Source: G965262015 sp965262015 (GTDB lineage: Bacteria; Spirochaetota; Leptospiria; Turneriellales; CBDBES01). From it: 64,000 nucleotides of DNA. Of this stretch, positions 44,654 through 54,410 are shown one piece after another. Position 1 is the first letter of the stretch. The number at the start of each line of letters is the position of its first letter. The notes under the pieces are model-generated. The model searched no databases, was not told where the DNA came from, and saw only the letters and a list, made by a program, of their open reading frames with translations. The stretch is from contig OZ253494.1 of the NCBI GenBank assembly GCA_965262015.1, positions 1,550,001-1,614,000 of the forward strand, in the 5' to 3' direction. Both the position numbers and the translations under genes were made by a program.

Positions 44654-45097
44654 ATGAAAAGCGAGAAACAAAAAATTTGGAATCATTTGTCACATTGGTT
44701 ATTGTATCCTTGTTTGATACTAGCTCTACATGTTATTATTTATGCCATTGTTTTTAGTAGTAAGGGTTATTTAATTTATATGTCTCTGCTAAATAGAAAA
44801 ACGCAGTTGATAGAGGAAGTAAAATATTTGCAGGACTATGAAATAAGGTTAAAGAAACAAGTTCAATTTTATCGTAAAGATAATACGAGTACACTATCCA
44901 GTCTTACATGGCGAGATACATCTCGCTATCCCGTTGCAGTTTTAAAGATTACACAAAATACAAAAGCTAATCCTTATTTATACAATAAAAAAAAACGTGA
45001 TATAAGCCTATACCGCCAAATTTATGTTGTACTTGGTTCATTAGTAAATATAGTAGTTATTGCTCTATTTTATAATAAACACCAGAAACAATCTTAA
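44654..45097 (+). CDS. FtsB/DivIC-like septum formation initiator with an extra C-terminal helix
   Basis: 147 residues. An N-terminal transmembrane helix (about 17-37) is followed by a short coiled coil (LLNRKTQLIEEVKYLQDYEI to about residue 78), as in FtsB/DivIC, small divisome proteins that work with FtsL and FtsQ. The position after eno supports this. Unlike FtsB (about 100 residues), a second hydrophobic helix (about 121-140) ends the protein. The divisome role is inferred from fold and location. Confidence 0.65.
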   Translation: MKSEKQKIWNHLSHWLLYPCLILALHVIIYAIVFSSKGYLIYMSLLNRKTQLIEEVKYLQDYEIRLKKQVQFYRKDNTSTLSSLTWRDTSRYPVAVLKITQNTKANPYLYNKKKRDISLYRQIYVVLGSLVNIVVIALFYNKHQKQS

Positions 45098-45108
45098 TGT
45101 ATTTATCT

Positions 45109-46518
45109 TTATTTTCCAATACAAAAACGACTAAATATCTTATCTAAGATATCATCTGTATTTAATTCTCCCGTTAGCTCAGAAAGAATTGATAAAGCCA
45201 TTTCTATTTCTGCTACGAATAATTCATGAGATTCTTTGTAGTGTAATAGTTCAATAGCATTTTCTATTTTATCTATTACCTTCTCAAATAGACTCATTTG
45301 CCATGTACTCATCATAATAGCATCTTTATTAAAATTGGTTCCACGTAATTGTTTAGTAAGTTGATATTCTAATATTTCAATGGATTCTGGTTGTTTAATA
45401 GAAATCATTAAGTGGTGTGTAAAAGAGAAGGGTAGTTCAAGTGGAGTATGCTGTAACCAATCCTCATGTAGGATATCTAACTTAGTTACAATAACAAAGA
45501 CTGCTAATTTATGGGGTGATTTTTTCAAAATGATACTTAACTCTTTCATGGAACAGTCAGAGAGTGTCTTAGTTTTTGGCAAACTACCATCCAATAATAC
45601 AAAAATAACATCAGATGAAATTGCTTTTAATTTAGATTGCTCTATACCCATTGTTTCAACAGATTGGTTTTCATAAGTATCTCTTACTCCTGCTGTATCA
45701 ATAAAACGTATAGGTATATCATCTAAAAGAATATCTGTTTCTAAAAAATCTCGAGTTGTGCCAGGTATATCTGAAACAAGGGCACGAGTCTGTCCAGCTA
45801 AATAATTTAGTAAAGAAGATTTACCTACATTAGGTGCCCCAAATAAAACAATGTCTACACCGCTCTCATATATAGTAAGCTGCTTCGCTGTATGTAAAAG
45901 ATATTTAATTTGCTTAAGTAAGTTATTGAGTAAGGCTAGTTTATTGTTGTCATCTGAGAAGGTAATGCCTTCATCAATAAAATCTAACTCCGCTGTTGCA
46001 TCAGCAACCTGGTTAAGTAAATCATTTTTAAATTGAAATAATAGATCACGAAATCTCCCCTGTTGTATACCTAGTGCGTTGTCTATGGCAAATTTACTTT
46101 TAGTAGAAATAAGTGTATGTATTGCCTCTGCCTGCGTTAAGTCCATTTTATGATTGAGAAAAGCTCTACGAGTAAATTCTCCCGCTTCTGCTCTACGAAA
46201 ACCTATTTTATGCAAAAGAGCCAAAATATTTTTTAGAATAATAGGGTTACCATGAGCATGAATTTCACCCATTTCTTCACCACTATAAGAATGTGGTGCC
46301 ACAAAGGGTATAAAGATAATTTCATCAATAATATGATTTTGGTTATGTAGATAGCCCCATACCGTACGACGATGCAGAAGGGTTAAATTGGGGGTCTGTT
46401 TCTTATGTGTAAAAAATATTTGTGTCATGAGGGTCAGAGTATTCTGACCACTCAAACGGATTATACCAATAGCACCATGACCATAAGGCGTTGCAAGGGA
46501 GCAGATAGGATCATCCAC
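45109..46518 (-). CDS. mnmE: tRNA uridine-5-carboxymethylaminomethyl GTPase MnmE
   Basis: 469 residues. With MnmG it modifies U34 of tRNAs. The tetrahydrofolate-binding N-domain starts DPICSLATPYGHGAIGIIRL; the helical domain holds the G-domain with GAPNVGKSSLLN (G1), GTTRD (G2), FIDTAGVRDT (G3) and TKLD (G4). The C-terminal catalytic Cys is in FCIGK. Follows jag after 35 bp on the same strand, giving the yidC-jag-mnmE order. MnmG is not in this window. Confidence 0.95.
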   Translation of the reverse strand: MDDPICSLATPYGHGAIGIIRLSGQNTLTLMTQIFFTHKKQTPNLTLLHRRTVWGYLHNQNHIIDEIIFIPFVAPHSYSGEEMGEIHAHGNPIILKNILALLHKIGFRRAEAGEFTRRAFLNHKMDLTQAEAIHTLISTKSKFAIDNALGIQQGRFRDLLFQFKNDLLNQVADATAELDFIDEGITFSDDNNKLALLNNLLKQIKYLLHTAKQLTIYESGVDIVLFGAPNVGKSSLLNYLAGQTRALVSDIPGTTRDFLETDILLDDIPIRFIDTAGVRDTYENQSVETMGIEQSKLKAISSDVIFVLLDGSLPKTKTLSDCSMKELSIILKKSPHKLAVFVIVTKLDILHEDWLQHTPLELPFSFTHHLMISIKQPESIEILEYQLTKQLRGTNFNKDAIMMSTWQMSLFEKVIDKIENAIELLHYKESHELFVAEIEMALSILSELTGELNTDDILDKIFSRFCIGK

Positions 46519-46553
46519 CTAAAAAAGAACTCCACTACACAGTTTAGTACGTA

Positions 46554-47375
46554 TTAGTCTTCAGTATTTAACATGTCTTCATTACCCTGTTGTTTCTGGG
46601 CTTCATAAATATCATCCATGTTTTGCATGTCGTAACCCTCTGTTGTTTGTGTATCATTATTATTATCAGTAACATGATCATCGTCTGCCGCTTTCATAGA
46701 AGACACATCTCCTATTGACTCTTCTACGCTATTTGAGACATTGAGAGGTATGATCTTCATTTGCTTATGAATAGTCTCTCCAATGGATTCTACTTGAATA
46801 TCCTTCGTCTCTTCAAGATGCAAATGTATAATGCGTCTTTCAAATGGATTAAGGGGTTTTAGATATTGAACTACCCCTGTTTGTATGGCCTTTTTAACCA
46901 GTATCTCTGCATGTTTACATAGTGACTGAGCACGCCTATCTCGGTATGAATCAATATCTAGAATAATACGTATATGTTTCTGAGTGGTACGTTCAATCAT
47001 GATATTGAGTAATGACTGTAAAACCTCAATCGTTTTACCTTCTCGGCCAATAATATAGGAAGAAAAAGGTGAAGATAATTCAACTAACATTTTATTATTT
47101 TCTTTTTCCTTAATGGATACTACATCCCCTTCCAAACCCATTTTATGTATGAGAGTAGAAGTTATCCCCTTAATAATAACGGACATTGATAGTTCTTTCT
47201 CGTCCTTATAAAACACATGATATATGTTAGGTTTTTTTTGCCCCATACCTAAAAAACCACTAGAATTTTTTTTATGTATCTTAACCTTAATATTATTTTC
47301 TTTAGTGTCTAGATAAACACTACTAAATTTAAGGGCTTCTTTTTCCGATAAAGCACTTGTTTCTAAAATATACAT
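46554..47375 (-). CDS. jag: Jag/KhpB-type RNA-binding protein
   Basis: 273 residues. An N-terminal Jag_N domain (1-50), a KH domain with IIGREGKTIEVLQSL (about 105-125), and an R3H domain (NPFERRIIHLHLEE, about 175-190). An acidic, low-complexity tail of about 60 residues (DDDHVTDNNNDTQTTE...) is unusual. Binds RNA and links to membrane protein insertion and division in other bacteria. The Shine-Dalgarno AAGGAGGA overlaps the yidC stop codon, so translation is coupled. Confidence 0.9.
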   Translation of the reverse strand: MYILETSALSEKEALKFSSVYLDTKENNIKVKIHKKNSSGFLGMGQKKPNIYHVFYKDEKELSMSVIIKGITSTLIHKMGLEGDVVSIKEKENNKMLVELSSPFSSYIIGREGKTIEVLQSLLNIMIERTTQKHIRIILDIDSYRDRRAQSLCKHAEILVKKAIQTGVVQYLKPLNPFERRIIHLHLEETKDIQVESIGETIHKQMKIIPLNVSNSVEESIGDVSSMKAADDDHVTDNNNDTQTTEGYDMQNMDDIYEAQKQQGNEDMLNTED

Positions 47376-47385
47376 TTTTTCCTCC

Positions 47386-49080
47386 TTAGGTTGTATCCTG
47401 TTTAGCGTATTGATTGGTGATTAGTTGTTGAGCAATAGATAGTAAATTCTGGAATGTCCAGTATAATACCACACCGGCAGGCATATTCCAAAAAAAGAAA
47501 ATTAAAATCAACGGCATAAATTGTAATATTTTTTGTTGATTTTGGTCTGTACTAACAACTGTTAATTTGCTTTGCCACCATTGCGAAGCAGACATGAGAA
47601 TGGGTAAAACATTAATATGAAACCCTCCAATTAGGGGTATTGAATTTTTAACAATATAAATGGTGTCTGGCTGGGACAAATCATTCACCCAACCTTGTAT
47701 GAAAGGTGAGCGCCATAACTGGTAAGAATCCGAAAAAGCAGTATAAAGAGCAATAAAAACAGGAATTTGGATTAGCATTGGTAGGCAACCACTTAAAGGA
47801 TTAACTTTATGCTCTTTGTATAGCACCATGGTTCTTTTTTGTTTTTCTTGTAAGTTATTTTTATATTTTTCGTTAATCTCCTTTAAGAGAGGCTGCAACG
47901 TACCCATTTTTTTCATGGAGTTAGCTTGTTTTTGGTTTAACGGGAAAAATAATATCTTGAGTAACAGGGAAAAAATAATAATGGCCCAACCATAATTTGG
48001 TATAAATTGGTAGATCAGGGATAAAAACCAAACAATAAGATCACGAATGGGGGCGGTAACACCAAAATTAAAAGCAGTATATAATTTATTATGGGTCGTT
48101 TTAAGAAAGGAATAACGTTGCTTTATCGTATAAGATAGTTTAACATTCTTATTTACTTTTGGTCCTGTATAGATGGTAAAACGATGAGATTTTTGTTGCT
48201 TCTTAGGTAAAAATAGGTTGGGGAAAGCAAGATGTATCTCTTTTGCCTGTTTAAAAATATGTAACCCAGAAGAGGGGAACATAGGTTGTAATACCATAAT
48301 CATAAAACGGGAAGAAGAACCAAAAAAATCAATTGCAGTATTAATATAGCGATCTGAATCATCACCACTACAACCAAAAGGCGAACCACTACCAAAGCTT
48401 ATATTCTCAAAACTACCATCTGTATGGTAAAAATTATATGATGTACTTGCTTCACGATCAGATATGTTTTTCTTGATTGGGCCAATCGGACGACTAGCAA
48501 TAAAAAAGGCTTCTGGCATGTGTAAATCATGAGAAGAGCGATTAATAATATCAAAGGAATACTCCCAGTAGTGTAGCTTTTTATAGAAGCGATAAATTTT
48601 TACAATTTGTATGGGGTATTCTGTTTTATTTTTAGCAATGGCTTTAGCAGGTGGAGATAATGCCTTAATTTCAATATGGTCCTGTGTTTCTGTTTTAGAG
48701 AGAGTATAAGTTACATTTGTTTGTTGTATCTGGGAATTAGAAGTCATATACAAAGCAAAACGAAAAATATCATCGCCAACCAATTCAATATTATTTTTCA
48801 GAGGATTAATTGGATCTTTATGTAGCCATGAGGTAATTACACCACCTCGGCTATTAATGGTTGCCGTGAAATAATTTGTTTCTGCAGTAATGGAACCCTT
48901 GTTTTTTTTTGCAAGAGACTTACGATGCCATCCAAAATCTTGGATGGCAATGCTATTTCTAATTTGATTCGTTATTGTATCTTTTTCTGGTTGAACCTGT
49001 TCAGTGGGGCTGGGTTGGGCCCAGATAAGCTGCATTACCATGGGCACAAGAAAAAACAAACGATAGAAAGCCAAAAGCAT
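47386..49080 (-). CDS. yidC: Membrane protein insertase YidC
   Basis: 564 residues, the long Gram-negative form: N-terminal anchor, a large periplasmic beta-sandwich domain (about 55-330), and the five-helix insertase core (NYGWAIIIFSLLLKILFFPL onward, QIPVFIALYTAF, QWWQSKL, VLYWTFQNLLSIAQQ). Inserts proteins into the inner membrane with or after Sec. Usually rpmH-rnpA lie upstream; here a divergent tRNA gene does, so the classical cluster is broken. Confidence 0.95.
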   Translation of the reverse strand: MLLAFYRLFFLVPMVMQLIWAQPSPTEQVQPEKDTITNQIRNSIAIQDFGWHRKSLAKKNKGSITAETNYFTATINSRGGVITSWLHKDPINPLKNNIELVGDDIFRFALYMTSNSQIQQTNVTYTLSKTETQDHIEIKALSPPAKAIAKNKTEYPIQIVKIYRFYKKLHYWEYSFDIINRSSHDLHMPEAFFIASRPIGPIKKNISDREASTSYNFYHTDGSFENISFGSGSPFGCSGDDSDRYINTAIDFFGSSSRFMIMVLQPMFPSSGLHIFKQAKEIHLAFPNLFLPKKQQKSHRFTIYTGPKVNKNVKLSYTIKQRYSFLKTTHNKLYTAFNFGVTAPIRDLIVWFLSLIYQFIPNYGWAIIIFSLLLKILFFPLNQKQANSMKKMGTLQPLLKEINEKYKNNLQEKQKRTMVLYKEHKVNPLSGCLPMLIQIPVFIALYTAFSDSYQLWRSPFIQGWVNDLSQPDTIYIVKNSIPLIGGFHINVLPILMSASQWWQSKLTVVSTDQNQQKILQFMPLILIFFFWNMPAGVVLYWTFQNLLSIAQQLITNQYAKQDTT

Positions 49081-49145
49081 ATATGAATGGTAAAAAAATT
49101 ATATACCATACAGCAAGAATAATTTACCCAGACACAGGCTTTGTT

Positions 49146-49220
49146 GCGCCCATAGCTCAACTGGATAGAGCATCTGACTACGAATCAGAAGGTCTGAGGT
49201 TCAAATCCTCATGGGCGTGT
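49146..49220 (+). tRNA. tRNA-Arg (anticodon ACG)
   Basis: Full cloverleaf: acceptor GCGCCCA/TGGGCGT (first pair G-U), D-arm GCTC/GAGC, anticodon stem TCTGA/TCAGA with loop CTACGAA (anticodon ACG), T-arm TGAGG/CCTCA with loop TTCAAAT, discriminator G. CCA is not encoded. A T-run follows at 49221-49230. The ACG anticodon needs A-to-I editing (TadA) to read CGT/CGC/CGA. Confidence 0.95.
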
Positions 49221-49279
49221 ATTTTTTTGGTGTTCTATTGTATTAAGAAGTATATTATACTGTAGATAGGAGGATTAGA

Positions 49280-49960
49280 ATGTTGCGATTGAATTTAGTG
49301 TTTTATTGTTTTGTTGTTTTGTTTGGTGTGGGAAGTTTGTGGGCAGGAGAATGGGAGTTAATAAAAGATCATGAGGATGATGATGGTTGGGTAAAAATGT
49401 ATCATCGAGATGTCCAAGATAATGTTACTGAAGAATTTAGGGTAGTAATGTATTCTAAATCTGTGTCTTTTGATACAGTAGTAGATGTGGTTAAAGATTA
49501 TAAATCATACCATAAATGGTATGGTATGTGTGAAGAGTTGAGTCTATTAAAATATATTAATTCACATCATTATAATATGTACTATGTTATAGATACTCCA
49601 CCTTTAATACGTGAGATGGATACTGTTGTCTCCATTAAGACAAAATATAGTATGAAAGCCAAAACTGCTTCTGTGGATATTCATAGTATAAAAAGTAATC
49701 ACAATCCCCATCCTAAACTTGTGCATTTAAAGTTAGCTAAAGCTTCTTTTAGATCTTGGATGGAAAATGGTCATGTAAAAACTTCTTACCAGGCTCTTAT
49801 TGACGTTGGTGATAATTCATTAATTCCAAAAATATTTATTAAACAGGCTATGAAGCGACAGCATTGGCTTACGGGAAAGCAGTTAAAAGTTTTCTCCATG
49901 GGGCTAGAAAAAAATAAAAGACTTAAAAAATCTGCTTCAGTAAAAAAAGCTAAGAAATAA
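49280..49960 (+). CDS. Secreted START-domain protein
   Basis: 226 residues: signal peptide (about 1-22, ending SLWAG), then a START/SRPBCC-like lipid-binding fold (EWELIKDHEDDDGWVKMYHR, VVKDYKSYHKWYGMCEEL, YYVIDTPPLIREMDTVV), with a Lys-rich C-terminus. START proteins hold sterols or other lipids in a cavity. AGGAGG lies 9 bp before the ATG. With a predicted sterol desaturase and cholesterol-oxidase-like enzyme elsewhere in the window, lipid handling in the periplasm is plausible. Confidence 0.75.
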   Translation: MLRLNLVFYCFVVLFGVGSLWAGEWELIKDHEDDDGWVKMYHRDVQDNVTEEFRVVMYSKSVSFDTVVDVVKDYKSYHKWYGMCEELSLLKYINSHHYNMYYVIDTPPLIREMDTVVSIKTKYSMKAKTASVDIHSIKSNHNPHPKLVHLKLAKASFRSWMENGHVKTSYQALIDVGDNSLIPKIFIKQAMKRQHWLTGKQLKVFSMGLEKNKRLKKSASVKKAKK

Positions 49961-49964
49961 ATAT

Positions 49965-51716
49965 TTAGAGAAGCCCGTAAACGAGATGTGCAAACACCGC
50001 TAATATGAATAGCGGTGTTATGTAGCGTATAGTGATCTGGAATAAGTGTGCTGTTTTTTCAGAATACCCGTGTTGTGTAAATTCTTCCTTAAGGATTTGG
50101 TAGTTTAACCTATAGCCAGCAAATAATACGGTTGCTAACCCTCCCAATGGAAGTAGAATATGAGAAGCCACTATGTCTGCCCGTGATAGGAAGGAAGTGC
50201 TTATCACGGATGGTAATCCTAAGACAAAGGTTATGATTGTTGCAATGATAACAGCTATATTTCTCGTGACCTTAATCTCTTCTATAAAGAATGTAACTAC
50301 TACTTCCAATAAAGAAATGGCAGATGTTATGGCTGCAACTAACACCAAACTATAGAATAACATAGCAAGATAGTTCCCGCCAGGTAGATGATTAAACTCT
50401 ATGGGTAATGCGGTAAACAATAAACCAAGACCAATATCATGGTTTTCCATGCCATGAACAAATAGCAGTGGAAATAAAATCATACATGCCATTATGGCTA
50501 TTCCTGTGTCCACAACTACAATCCAAAATGCATTTTTAACACAGTCTTCTTTTTTGTCAAGATAGCTACCGTAGGTAATAATGGCACCCATCCCTATTGA
50601 TAGCGTAAAGAAAGCATGTCCTAAAGCTTCTAGTATGGAGGTCCATGTAAATTTGTTTGGATTACCATGCATAAGTAGATTAAGCCCATAATTATGTGTA
50701 TCAATTTTCAAAGAGTGAATAGATAAAGCAACCATTAGAAGTATAAGTAGTATCATAGAATACTTTGTAAATATCTCGATACCTTTATGTATACCCTGCA
50801 TTAGAATAAGAGCAATGACAAGCATGATAGTAAAATGCCATAATAAAATTTTTTTATGATTACCTAAAAAATCATGGAATAGCTGTGTAAAGTAAGATGG
50901 TGCAAAGGATTTTTGTAGCCATTTTATGTTGTTATGTTGATTGGCCTTGGTCAGGAAAGCTTTTTGGCGCCATTCATGCCATTTCTTTGGATTGGCAGCC
51001 TTCAATTTATCATTGAGGTATGGTCTTACTTCGTTAAAGTATTTTAGGATACTTGCTTTGTTTGTATTTGCAAGATTATTTAGTAAACCTGCATCTTGTA
51101 GTAGATTCTTTTTGGTTACATAATCCATTGGAGATGTAAACATCTCATCTAAGATTTGGGTCTTAATAGATAGTGGCAAAGGAGCATTGGACGTGTAAAT
51201 AGTTTCAATAATTTGCTTCTTTGTGACAGGTTTATCTTGACTATTATCATGTTCATCATGATTTTCTTGTAAAGTAACAGCCTGATTATGCAAGAGAGTA
51301 TACATCTTGTCGATTGGAACAGACTGGAAATCTTGCTTCATACTTTTAACTTGGTATTCCAGCGACCATCCTGATACAACAGAGTAATAGCTTAAAACAG
51401 TTAAAGCAGATAAAACACACATAATCCCAACAAAACGAAAGGGACTATATGTGTGATCTAATATTTTGAAGGTTCTGTATGGATTAGCTTGAGTGTATTT
51501 CCCCATAAAAATTTCAAGGATCATGATGGGTAAACCCACCACAATAATACATACGAAATATACAATGACAAATAGCCCCCCTCCGTTCTTCCAGGTTATA
51601 TAGGGAAATTTCCACAAATTACCTAGACCAACAGCTGCACCAGCAGTAACTAGAATGAAACTCAATCTGTTTGACCATGATGCACGTTTTTCAGTGGAGG
51701 TCTTTGTATTATTCAT
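49965..51716 (-). CDS. Sodium-dependent transporter of the NSS (SNF) family
   Basis: 583 residues. AAVGLGNLWKFPY in TM1 binds sodium and substrate in this family; about eleven to twelve helices follow. Bacterial members import amino acids or related amines with Na+. A large hydrophilic insertion of about 165 residues (roughly 125-288, rich in Lys/Asn/Gln, with DEHDNSQDKPVTKK) lies between TM3 (YYSVVSGW) and TM4 (LWHFTIMLVIALILM), in extracellular loop 2. Convergent with the START gene (4 bp apart). Confidence 0.9.
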   Translation of the reverse strand: MNNTKTSTEKRASWSNRLSFILVTAGAAVGLGNLWKFPYITWKNGGGLFVIVYFVCIIVVGLPIMILEIFMGKYTQANPYRTFKILDHTYSPFRFVGIMCVLSALTVLSYYSVVSGWSLEYQVKSMKQDFQSVPIDKMYTLLHNQAVTLQENHDEHDNSQDKPVTKKQIIETIYTSNAPLPLSIKTQILDEMFTSPMDYVTKKNLLQDAGLLNNLANTNKASILKYFNEVRPYLNDKLKAANPKKWHEWRQKAFLTKANQHNNIKWLQKSFAPSYFTQLFHDFLGNHKKILLWHFTIMLVIALILMQGIHKGIEIFTKYSMILLILLMVALSIHSLKIDTHNYGLNLLMHGNPNKFTWTSILEALGHAFFTLSIGMGAIITYGSYLDKKEDCVKNAFWIVVVDTGIAIMACMILFPLLFVHGMENHDIGLGLLFTALPIEFNHLPGGNYLAMLFYSLVLVAAITSAISLLEVVVTFFIEEIKVTRNIAVIIATIITFVLGLPSVISTSFLSRADIVASHILLPLGGLATVLFAGYRLNYQILKEEFTQHGYSEKTAHLFQITIRYITPLFILAVFAHLVYGLL

Positions 51717-51801
51717 TGAGAATCATGTTGCGAATATATAAATTCGTTGTCAATAATTTTACATACTTGACAAGATCAAGAATTACATCTGGACTGGCGT
51801 G

Positions 51802-52026
51802 ATGATGGAGAGGTTTAAGAGTTACTTGTTGGCCCATTCTGTTGGCTTGGCTCTTATTGTTATTGGTTGGTGGCTTACTATTATTGTTGTAGCCGTGGAT
51901 CGATTCTCTTCAAGAGAGTTCGCTACTTTTGGTACTATCTCTGGTTTGGTCATTATTTTAGTTGGTGCTTATCTACCGCATGTGTGGATTTCTATTAAAC
52001 TGAAAAAAAATGAACAGAATAAATAA
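51802..52026 (+). CDS. Small two-helix membrane protein
   Basis: 74 residues from the ATG at 51802 (a second ATG follows at once). Two hydrophobic helices (about 9-31 and 41-64) joined by a short loop (DRFSSREFATFGT), with a basic tail (KLKKNEQNK). No named family recognised. Lies 58 bp upstream of the rhomboid gene on the same strand. Confidence 0.6.
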   Translation: MMERFKSYLLAHSVGLALIVIGWWLTIIVVAVDRFSSREFATFGTISGLVIILVGAYLPHVWISIKLKKNEQNK

Positions 52027-52084
52027 TCTGATTATAAGTGATTTTATGGTGTCATCATCAATGTATTCTCTTAGATAAAGTACA

Positions 52085-53044
52085 ATGAGAGAAGCTGGCT
52101 TTTTATCTAGCAAAGAATTAGCAGATCAGTTTATTGATTTACTTTACCATCACGATATTGTGGCGGAGGTTAGGGATTCTGAAGAAGGACAGTGGGAAAT
52201 ATGGGTGCATGATGAAGATTATCTAGCTCGTGTTCAAAGCCTTTTGTCAGATTTCTCTATCCACAAAAAAAGTAGCAAAAAAAAATCTAATTTTGATGTT
52301 CATCTTCGAGATGGTGCAAAGAAACGCAAATCTGCCCATAAGAAACCTATTCAACTTCCTTCTTTTCTCCATTCTTTAGAAATAACACGATGTCTGATTG
52401 GTGTTTGTGGTTTATTATTTGTTTGGAGTTTTATATCTCAACTTTTGAATTTACCTCCTGTCTTATCACCTTCATGGTACTTTCGCTATTCAGCAGAGGC
52501 AATTGTATATTATGGCCAGATTTGGCGGTTGATTACTCCCATTTTTTTACACGCTAATTTTTTTCATTTTGCTTTTAATATGTTCTGGATATTTTCACTG
52601 GGAGAGATGGTTGAAGCGGATAAGGGAAGAAAGTTTTTCATAATATTTGTATTGTGTGTTGCTTTTATCTGCAACATACTGCAAAACATGGCTTCAGGGC
52701 CTAATTTTTTAGGAATTTCAGGTATTGTATATGCTCTAGCTGGTTTTATTTGGATCAAGATACAACTTTCCCCTGGTTGCCCGTATCATTTGAGTAATGG
52801 TAGCTTTTTTCTTCTTGTTATCTGGTTTTTTCTTAGTGCATCAGGGGTAATGGGAATTGGCATAGCGAACACTAGCCATGGTGTAGGTTTAGGCTGTGGT
52901 ATGTCATTTGGTCTTATAAATAGTCACGTTGTAGGTAATTGGAAGAGCGTATTTAGGCTTCAGTATTACTATTATTTTTATTTGCTAATATCTATTATAT
53001 TTTCTGTGCTGGGCATGTTAGCAGATGGGTATAGGTTTTATTAA
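52085..53044 (+). CDS. Rhomboid-family intramembrane serine protease, GlpG-like
   Basis: 319 residues. A cytoplasmic N-terminal domain (LSSKELADQFIDLLYHHDIV...) like that of GlpG, a Lys-rich linker, then six or more transmembrane helices. Catalytic Ser is in FLGISGIVYAL (GxSG) and catalytic His in NTSHGVGLG; the HANFFHFAFNMFW segment matches the conserved His/Asn region. Cleaves helices within the membrane; substrates unknown. Apparently complete and active. The MscS gene follows after 32 bp. Confidence 0.88.
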   Translation: MREAGFLSSKELADQFIDLLYHHDIVAEVRDSEEGQWEIWVHDEDYLARVQSLLSDFSIHKKSSKKKSNFDVHLRDGAKKRKSAHKKPIQLPSFLHSLEITRCLIGVCGLLFVWSFISQLLNLPPVLSPSWYFRYSAEAIVYYGQIWRLITPIFLHANFFHFAFNMFWIFSLGEMVEADKGRKFFIIFVLCVAFICNILQNMASGPNFLGISGIVYALAGFIWIKIQLSPGCPYHLSNGSFFLLVIWFFLSASGVMGIGIANTSHGVGLGCGMSFGLINSHVVGNWKSVFRLQYYYYFYLLISIIFSVLGMLADGYRFY

Positions 53045-53076
53045 AGACCTTCTAATGTAATTTTCCTTTCTCCCGA

Positions 53077-54366
53077 ATGAAAAACAGGGCAAACAAAGTA
53101 GTGCAGTTTTTATGTGTTTTTTTAGTCGCTTATTGTGTTCTATCTGTTCTTAATAAGGATATCCCGTACAAGGATAACCATGACAGTGTAAAAATTCCAC
53201 TTGTCCACATCTCGGATAAAGCAGAGAAAACACCATCTTCAGATTTTATGAATATAGTGTTTCAGCACATTACTATACAAATAGATTCGCTCTTACAAAA
53301 AATCTCACCCCCCTGGTTGGCTTATCCTGTTGCAAGGATCTTATGTATTTTCTTATTCTGCCTAATAATTATACGGCTTGTAAATTTACTGTTTAAGCAT
53401 ATCATCCTACAACGCTTGCTTACTTTTCTTTCTTCTTACATAGAACATCAAACAGATAAAAAAGAACTAGATACTTTGCCAATTTTAGCTCGCCATTTAT
53501 TTATCCTGCTTATTGCTAGAGGGTTTGTTACGTTTTTTAGCTTTTATATGCATTTTGATCTTACCTTGATCAATCAATGGATTGGAGTTTGTATCATTGG
53601 CTACCTAACTTTTTTTATGCAAAAGATGGGGGTATTGTTATTATCCATTTGGTTGCGTTCTGTATCTAAGACAACAGGTGCTAGGTTAGATAAGGAATTA
53701 TTACCCATAAGCATTGTAACCCTTAAAATATTTATTATGATCATAGGTGTTTTCACTGCTTTATCTGCACTGCATGTAGACCTTATGCCCTTCTTAACGT
53801 CTTTGGGTGCATTTACATTTGCCCTAGGTTTTGCTGTTAAAGATTCGTTGAGTAATCTTATTGCAGGTATTTTTTTGATACTAGACAAAAGTTTTCAAGT
53901 AGGTAATAAAATTGAAATACCAGATATCTGTACGGGTTATATTCACCAAATTGGGTTCCGCACTATTCAAATACTTACGTTTGATCGAGAGATTATTGTG
54001 ATACCTAATAATGTTATGATGAATAAGTTTTTTAAAAACTATGCTTTGCCTGATACTAGTATTCGGGTGGTTGTTAAGTTTGGTGTTGCCTATGGGACGA
54101 ATGTCGTACAGGTTAAAAATCTTATTTTACCTTTGCTAAACCAAGATTCTGATTTACTCCAAAAACCTGATCCACCTGTAGTAGAATTTTTATCTATGGA
54201 TGATTTTACCTTATCATTTTGTGTTAAGGCTTATGTTTCTGACTATACCATGCAGTATCGAAAAACATTAGAATTAACAGAAAAAATTCATGATGCCTTA
54301 AATCAGGCAAAAATTGAAATCCCTTTCCCTACTCAGACTCTATATTTGCAAAAACCTAAAGATTGA
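53077..54366 (+). CDS. MscS-family mechanosensitive channel
   Basis: 429 residues: signal-like first helix, a periplasmic stretch, three to five transmembrane helices, then the pore helix and beta domain (FTFALGFAVKDSLSNLIAGI, FQVGNKIEIPDICTGYIHQI, IVIPNNVMMNKFFKNYA) and a C-terminal mixed domain. Opens under hypo-osmotic stress. Same strand and close spacing with the rhomboid gene suggest one transcript. Confidence 0.9.
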   Translation: MKNRANKVVQFLCVFLVAYCVLSVLNKDIPYKDNHDSVKIPLVHISDKAEKTPSSDFMNIVFQHITIQIDSLLQKISPPWLAYPVARILCIFLFCLIIIRLVNLLFKHIILQRLLTFLSSYIEHQTDKKELDTLPILARHLFILLIARGFVTFFSFYMHFDLTLINQWIGVCIIGYLTFFMQKMGVLLLSIWLRSVSKTTGARLDKELLPISIVTLKIFIMIIGVFTALSALHVDLMPFLTSLGAFTFALGFAVKDSLSNLIAGIFLILDKSFQVGNKIEIPDICTGYIHQIGFRTIQILTFDREIIVIPNNVMMNKFFKNYALPDTSIRVVVKFGVAYGTNVVQVKNLILPLLNQDSDLLQKPDPPVVEFLSMDDFTLSFCVKAYVSDYTMQYRKTLELTEKIHDALNQAKIEIPFPTQTLYLQKPKD

Positions 54367-54410
54367 TTAATAGTTACATATGTTACGACGCTGGCTGATT
54401 ATAATTTAAG

